From: Tannerellaceae bacterium
Lineage (GTDB): Bacteria; Bacteroidota; Bacteroidia; Bacteroidales; Tannerellaceae
Direction of reading: 5' to 3'
NCBI GenBank assembly: GCA_031288615.1
Contig: JAITRC010000022.1
Coordinates: forward strand, 1 to 48,228
Length of the DNA stretch: 48,228 bases
Positions within the stretch are counted from its first letter, which is position 1. Every line of letters starts with the position of its first letter. Made by a program: the position numbers and the translations under genes. The notes below the pieces were generated by a model. It saw only the letters and a program-made list of their open reading frames with translations, did no database searches and was not told the origin of the DNA. Below are positions 44,244 to 48,228 of this stretch, piece by piece.

Positions 44244-46143
44244 CCTCCTCTCCTACCATTGACATCTCCTTCGCCGCGTCTGCGTACAGCAGTTCTTCCA
44301 GCTCCTCCACGCTCTTTTTCCACTCCGCCACCAGCCCTTCCACCTCCCCCACTCTTATCCTCTCCACTTCTACTCCGTAACGCTTCTCCAGCTCTTCCAC
44401 CACCCACCTCCACGCGTACGCGTCATACTTCCCCTGCAGCTCTGCAAAACGCTCCGCCACCCCCCCAAGTGACTTCACCTCACCCTCTGCCACCTCCTGC
44501 AGCAGCCGCTCCACCTCGCTCTTCGGCGCTATCAGCCCTGACACGTCTAACCATTCTCCCTCTCCCACTTCCGTCTCTGGGCGCAGACGCGCACGCATCG
44601 CTTCATCCGTAGCATACTCCTCTTTTCCAAGACGATCCACCACCACCTGCCACAGATACTTCACGATCGACATCTCGTACAGCTTCAGCCCTCGCTCTAA
44701 TGAGCTCCGTTTGATCTTTACTTTCCCATACCTGTACGCCTCCGGCTCACCTCCACCTTCACCACCACCCCCACCCTGCACCTTCCGCAACACCTCCACC
44801 CCCTGCTGTATCCGTGCGATCGTATATGGGCTTAGCAGGTTGTAGTTTATCTGGTCTAGCTGATCCGGGTCCGTCCGTTTGTCTCGTTTCGGCCATTTCT
44901 GCGCATCACGGATTGTCCCCACGCTTCGCAGGTTCACCCCTGGCACCAGCACACTATCCCCACCGCTTTCTATCAGGTATGAAAACGGCAGTTCCGACGT
45001 ATCCGAATGCGTATAATGACGACCCATCACCAACGTAAACGCCCCGATTTTCGCAGGCCACAACACGTACGAATCGCTTGCCGTCTTCGATCCGCGCTCC
45101 ACTATCCCTTGGTGGATCGGCCCCATTTTGTACATATGATTACTTTGGTTCGACCCACTTCCCGCATTCAGAAACGAAAAATACCCTGCTATCAGCAACG
45201 TCGACTTGTGATGCGTCACCGTATACGGCCCCGCAAATACCGCGCATGCTTCTCCGTGCATTCCTTGGCAGTTCGCAAAAAACAGGCAATTCTCCGCCGA
45301 GTATTGTTTCCCTAACGTACACCCTTGGCCTATAAACGTGTTGAACACTTCCGCGCCCTGCGTCACCGTCGCATTCGTCGATGCGATAAAATTCTCCGCG
45401 ATCACTCCCGCTCCGAACGCCGTTGGCGCACCCGCTTTACTCGCTATTGTCCCGTTGGTCAGGCTGTTCACTCCTTCCAAACGCGCATACGCTCCTATTT
45501 TCACCCCCCGCAAGTTCCTACAATTGATGATTTGCGCTTTGCGCCCCACCAACCCCATTGATGACGACACGCTTCGCACATATTCACCTATCATCGCCTT
45601 TAGCCTCGATACCGCCTCACCCCTTCCGGGGTACACCGCCAGTATGTACGCCAGCTGAGACGACAGTCTGTCGTATATCGGCACCTCTTGACCTCCTGAC
45701 TCATTCAGTACACTCACCAGCGTCCCATTTCCGAAGCTACTCTCGCCCTCCACCGCCAGCATATCCACGTTCTCTATCACCGCTTCTTCTTCGATCACAT
45801 AGTTCGCGATATAATTCCGCACTTCCCCGATGTACACATTATCTCCTAACTTACAGTTGTGCACTGTTGCGCGGTAGATCCCTGTATGTTTCTTCACCCC
45901 TCCGTAGAACTCCACCTCTTTCGCGAACACGCCTATGTACACTTCCCCCGAAAAATGACTCTCCCGCACGTACGTCGTGTCGAAGCCCACCTTCACACGC
46001 ACCCGGCTCCAGTCCGCGCTGCTACACCCTTGTTCCTTCAGACGGCTCACTTCACCCTGCTTGATCCGCCTGTACGCTCCGCTCACCTCCCCTTGCTTGA
46101 TCCGCTTGTACGCTCCGCTCACCAGCCCACTCGATCTGCCCAT
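44167..46143 (-). CDS. DUF4954 family protein (left-handed beta-helix)
   Basis: A 658-residue member of DUF4954, a Bacteroidetes/spirochaete family with hexapeptide-type beta-helix repeats resembling sugar-nucleotide transferases; activity unknown. Conserved segments include NYIANYVIEEEAVIENVDML, CQGMHGEACAVFAGPYTVTH, GSGSNQSNHMYKMGPIHQG, GVNLRSVGTIRDAQKWPKRD and RLRPETEVGEGEW. The N-terminus carries an in-frame 12-residue duplication (SGAYKRIKQGEV then SGAYRRIKQGEV). A Gly/Glu-rich linker GGGGGEGGGE lies near residue 455. The C-terminus appears extended past the family end (about RMEVEG) into sequence antisense to nadA. It starts 12 bases after glmS. The coding strand is strongly G-rich. Confidence 0.92.
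   Translation of the reverse strand: MGRSSGLVSGAYKRIKQGEVSGAYRRIKQGEVSRLKEQGCSSADWSRVRVKVGFDTTYVRESHFSGEVYIGVFAKEVEFYGGVKKHTGIYRATVHNCKLGDNVYIGEVRNYIANYVIEEEAVIENVDMLAVEGESSFGNGTLVSVLNESGGQEVPIYDRLSSQLAYILAVYPGRGEAVSRLKAMIGEYVRSVSSSMGLVGRKAQIINCRNLRGVKIGAYARLEGVNSLTNGTIASKAGAPTAFGAGVIAENFIASTNATVTQGAEVFNTFIGQGCTLGKQYSAENCLFFANCQGMHGEACAVFAGPYTVTHHKSTLLIAGYFSFLNAGSGSNQSNHMYKMGPIHQGIVERGSKTASDSYVLWPAKIGAFTLVMGRHYTHSDTSELPFSYLIESGGDSVLVPGVNLRSVGTIRDAQKWPKRDKRTDPDQLDQINYNLLSPYTIARIQQGVEVLRKVQGGGGGEGGGEPEAYRYGKVKIKRSSLERGLKLYEMSIVKYLWQVVVDRLGKEEYATDEAMRARLRPETEVGEGEWLDVSGLIAPKSEVERLLQEVAEGEVKSLGGVAERFAELQGKYDAYAWRWVVEELEKRYGVEVERIRVGEVEGLVAEWKKSVEELEELLYADAAKEMSMVGEEVIKRMEVEGWRSRACGGWAEVRGRE
46046..46117 (-). 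repeat. Tandem 36-bp duplication in the DUF4954 gene
   Basis: Two adjacent 36-base units (46046-46081 and 46082-46117) differ at only about four or five positions and begin a third partial copy (CTCACC). They encode two copies of SGAY(K/R)RIKQGEV at the N-terminus. Confidence 0.85.
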
Positions 46144-46155
46144 CCACCCTCTCTT

Positions 46156-48000
46156 TTACTCCACCGTAACTGATTTCGCCAGGTTCCTCGGCATATCCAC
46201 GTCTCGACCCTTCCGGATCGCGATATGGTACGACAGCAATTGTAACGGCACCGCCGTCACCAACGCCTCCAGACAGCCTGCCGTCTCCGGCACCTTGATC
46301 ACGTAATCCACCATCCCTTCCACCTCCCTATCCCGCTCACTCACTATCGCCACTATACGGCCCCCACGAGCCTTTATCTCCTGGATATTGCTCACCACCT
46401 TCTCATACATCCCGTTCTCCGGGGCGATCACCACCACCGGCATCGCCGCATCCACCAACGCTATCGGCCCATGTTTCATCTCCGCCGCCGGATAACCTTC
46501 CGCATGGATGTACGAGATCTCTTTCAGTTTCAGCGCTCCCTCCAGTGCCACCGGGTAGTTGTACCCTCGACCCAGATAGATGAAGTTCTCTGCGTCTTTA
46601 AATTCCTTCGACAGTTCCTCTATATATCCGTTCGACTCCAATACCTTCTCTATCTTTTCCGGGATCCGAGCCAGCTCGGACACCAGCCGCGCATACCGAC
46701 TCCCCTCTATACTCCCTTTCGCTCTCCCTATACTCAGTGCCATCATCGCCAACACGCACACCTGCGCCGTAAACGCTTTCGTCGACGCTACACCTATCTC
46801 CGGCCCCACATGGATATACGAGCCCGTATCCGTCTTCCGTGCGATTGACGAGCCCACCACATTACATATCCCGTACACAAACGCCCCTGCTTCTTTCGCT
46901 TTCTCTATCGCCGCCAGCGTGTCCGCTGTCTCACCTGATTGCGACAGCGCTATCACGATGTCTTCCGCATACACCACCGGATTACGGTAACGAAACTCCG
47001 ACGAGTATTCCACTTCCACCGGTATCCGGCACAGCTCCTCAATCAGGTATTCACCTATCAGTGCCGCGTGCCACGACGTCCCGCAGCCCATGATGAGGAT
47101 CCGGCGCGCTGATGCGAACCGGTCCGCGTGCTCCGACACCCCTGACAGCACTACGCGCCCCGCTAACGCGTCCACCCGCCCACGCATACAGTCCCGCAAC
47201 CGCTCCGGCTGTTCGTAGATCTCCTTAAGCATATAGTGACCGTACACCCCCTTCTCCATACTCCCCAGGCTCCCTGCCACCTCGATGATCTCGTGACGAT
47301 GCTCCTCGTTCGACAGCGTCACGATCTTCACCCCAGACGACCTATCCACGATCACCATCTCCTCATCCTCCGGATAGATCACCTTCTTCGTATATTCGAT
47401 GATCGCACCCGCATCCGACCCTATGAAGTACTCTCCTTCACCCACCCCTATCACTAACGGGCTACTCTTTCGCGCCGCGATCAGCCTTTCCTTGTTCCCC
47501 GCTTCCAGCACCACGATCGCATACGCCCCCACCACTCGACCTAACGCCGACTGCACCGCTCTTGACAGCTCCACCCCCTCCGACCGCTGTATATACCCTA
47601 TCAGCTGCACCAGCACCTCCGTATCCGTCTCACTCTTGAAGCTGCACCCCAACCGCAGCAACCCCGCCTTCAGCTCCGCGTAGTTCTCGATGATCCCGTT
47701 ATGCACTAGCGCCAATTCTGATCCCTCTGACACGTGCGGATGGGCATTCACCTCATTCGCCTCCCCATGCGTCGCCCAACGCGTATGACCTATCCCTATG
47801 CTGCCGCTTAGCGCTTTTCCCTTGCAAAACGCTGACAGCTCTGATACTCTTCCCTGCCTCTTGTACACTCCCAGCTCACCCCCGCCGCCTACCAGACCTA
47901 TCCCTGCACTGTCATATCCCCGATATTCCAGCCGTTCCAATCCCCGCATCAGGATCCCATACGCTTCCCGATTCCCTACATACCCTACTATCCCGCACAT
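46156..48000 (-). CDS. glmS: Glutamine--fructose-6-phosphate aminotransferase (isomerizing)
   Basis: GlmS of 614 residues makes glucosamine-6-phosphate, the entry to peptidoglycan and LPS amino sugars. The N-terminal amidotransferase begins MCGIVGYVGNREAYG with catalytic Cys2, then YRGYDSAGIGLV, IGHTRWATHGEANEVNAHPH and LVHNGIIENYAEL. Two SIS domains follow: MGCGTSWHAALIGEYLIEEL, ALSQSGETADTLAAIEKAKE, then YLGRGYNYPVALEGALKLKE and YPAAEMKHGPIALVD, ending DMPRNLAKSVTVE. All key residues appear intact. No glmS ribozyme or other structured leader is apparent, since only 4 bases separate it from the preceding gene. Codon use is strongly G-rich, unlike most genes in the middle of the window. Confidence 0.97.
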   Translation of the reverse strand: MCGIVGYVGNREAYGILMRGLERLEYRGYDSAGIGLVGGGGELGVYKRQGRVSELSAFCKGKALSGSIGIGHTRWATHGEANEVNAHPHVSEGSELALVHNGIIENYAELKAGLLRLGCSFKSETDTEVLVQLIGYIQRSEGVELSRAVQSALGRVVGAYAIVVLEAGNKERLIAARKSSPLVIGVGEGEYFIGSDAGAIIEYTKKVIYPEDEEMVIVDRSSGVKIVTLSNEEHRHEIIEVAGSLGSMEKGVYGHYMLKEIYEQPERLRDCMRGRVDALAGRVVLSGVSEHADRFASARRILIMGCGTSWHAALIGEYLIEELCRIPVEVEYSSEFRYRNPVVYAEDIVIALSQSGETADTLAAIEKAKEAGAFVYGICNVVGSSIARKTDTGSYIHVGPEIGVASTKAFTAQVCVLAMMALSIGRAKGSIEGSRYARLVSELARIPEKIEKVLESNGYIEELSKEFKDAENFIYLGRGYNYPVALEGALKLKEISYIHAEGYPAAEMKHGPIALVDAAMPVVVIAPENGMYEKVVSNIQEIKARGGRIVAIVSERDREVEGMVDYVIKVPETAGCLEALVTAVPLQLLSYHIAIRKGRDVDMPRNLAKSVTVE

Positions 48001-48004
48001 CCCC

Positions 48005-48228
48005 CTAACTACCCAACACCACTACCTCACCTCCCCCACTCACCTTCTCCGTTTTCCGCCACTGCTTCTTCTTCCAGCTCAGACCCGCATGCCTGTCGAA
48101 CACCAGCAACCACCCCCTCTTACTCCCCAATACGTCCATATAACGCTCCGTCTGATCCAATCCATCCTTAATGACTGTCTCCAACTTCTCCCGCTCCCCA
48201 CACACCTTCAGCTCTATCGGATACTTCT
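48005..48228 (-). CDS. C-terminal part of an AAA-like ATPase/PD-(D/E)XK protein (partial)
   Basis: The frame runs off the right edge, giving the last 73 residues of a longer protein. The segment KYPIELKV with the E-x-K of a PD-(D/E)XK nuclease fold, followed by GLDQTERYMDVLGSKRGWLL, VFDRHAGLSWKKKQW and a terminal beta strand, matches the C-terminus of Bacteroidetes AAA-like ATPases with a nuclease-like tail. In that family the tail often keeps E-x-K; whether it cleaves DNA is not known. The upstream ATPase domain lies outside the window. It is 4 bases before glmS and so may share a transcript. Confidence 0.7.
   Translation of the reverse strand, partial: KYPIELKVCGEREKLETVIKDGLDQTERYMDVLGSKRGWLLVFDRHAGLSWKKKQWRKTEKVSGGGEVVVLGS

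Noticed and set aside
44461..44520. Simple-sequence C-rich stretches as repeats or a CRISPR-like array
   Set aside because: There is no regular unit or spacer structure; they reflect the strand-wide base bias within coding sequence.

Overview
The window reads as a dense (roughly 97-98% coding) stretch of chromosome from a member of the Bacteroidales (phylum Bacteroidota), of moderate GC content. The assignment rests on several independent signals: a 286-residue primary sigma factor of the short Bacteroidetes type; many upstream sites matching the Bacteroidetes -7 element TAnnTTTG; and families largely confined to this phylum (DUF4827, DUF4954, DUF5686, BatD/BatE, a PorT-like protein, CarboxypepD_reg/beta-barrel proteins). 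The genus cannot be fixed from sequence reading alone. No rRNA, tRNA, CRISPR array, IS element or prophage gene was seen, and no gene-free stretch exceeds about 210 bp.

Layout. 1-3.8 kb: the end of an unknown gene, a periplasmic M16 zinc protease and a secreted cyclophilin (+). 3.8-4.6 kb: a small DUF2795-type protein and a PduO-type cobalamin adenosyltransferase (-). 4.7-5.6 kb: rpoD (+). 5.6-14.3 kb: a minus-strand run of thiH, an unknown protein, a GT2 glycosyltransferase, a PorT-like barrel, NrnA-type DHH phosphoesterase, DUF4827 lipoprotein, B12-dependent ribonucleotide reductase and phosphopantetheinyl transferase. 14.4-15.9 kb: an NCS1 permease (+), divergent from thiH. 15.9-24.3 kb: gltB, rpmH, PASTA protein, RluD, Ddl and an acyltransferase (-). 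24.4-28.2 kb: an AT-rich island with an outer-membrane barrel gene and an AlbA/ATPase regulator (+). 28.2-30.8 kb: DUF5686 receptor-like protein (-). 30.9-32.5 kb: rbfA and a LolC/E-type permease (+). 32.4-34.7 kb: LarC and a putative outer-membrane barrel (-). 34.8-35.8 kb: polyprenyl synthetase (+). 35.8-39.5 kb: membrane pyrophosphatase and MATE exporter (-). 39.6-44.2 kb: batD, batE, PAP2 phosphatase, a small HTH protein and nadA (+). 44.2-48.2 kb: an AAA/PD-(D/E)XK protein end, glmS and DUF4954 (-).

Functional themes. The cobalamin adenosyltransferase and the class II ribonucleotide reductase together make DNA precursor synthesis B12-dependent. Envelope and cell-wall functions are prominent (Ddl, PASTA, GlmS, polyprenyl synthetase, PAP2, acyltransferase, LolC/E-like permease, several outer-membrane proteins), mixed with core information genes (rpoD, rpmH, rbfA, rluD).

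Most noteworthy. (1) The outer-membrane barrel gene at 24.45 kb has its signal peptide separated from the mature protein by one extra T in a T7 tract. (2) That gene and the next share a promoter-leader sequence, sit in an AT-rich island, and are followed by five GCGCAA repeats at 9-11 bp spacing. (3) Genes at both window ends show extreme C-over-G bias of the plus strand whichever way they are transcribed. (4) Several convergent gene pairs overlap at their 3' ends. (5) The PorT-like gene has a long leader with a perfect hairpin. (6) The LarC homologue is divergent at normally conserved motifs. No clearly new multigene system (defence, secretion or biosynthetic) could be demonstrated.
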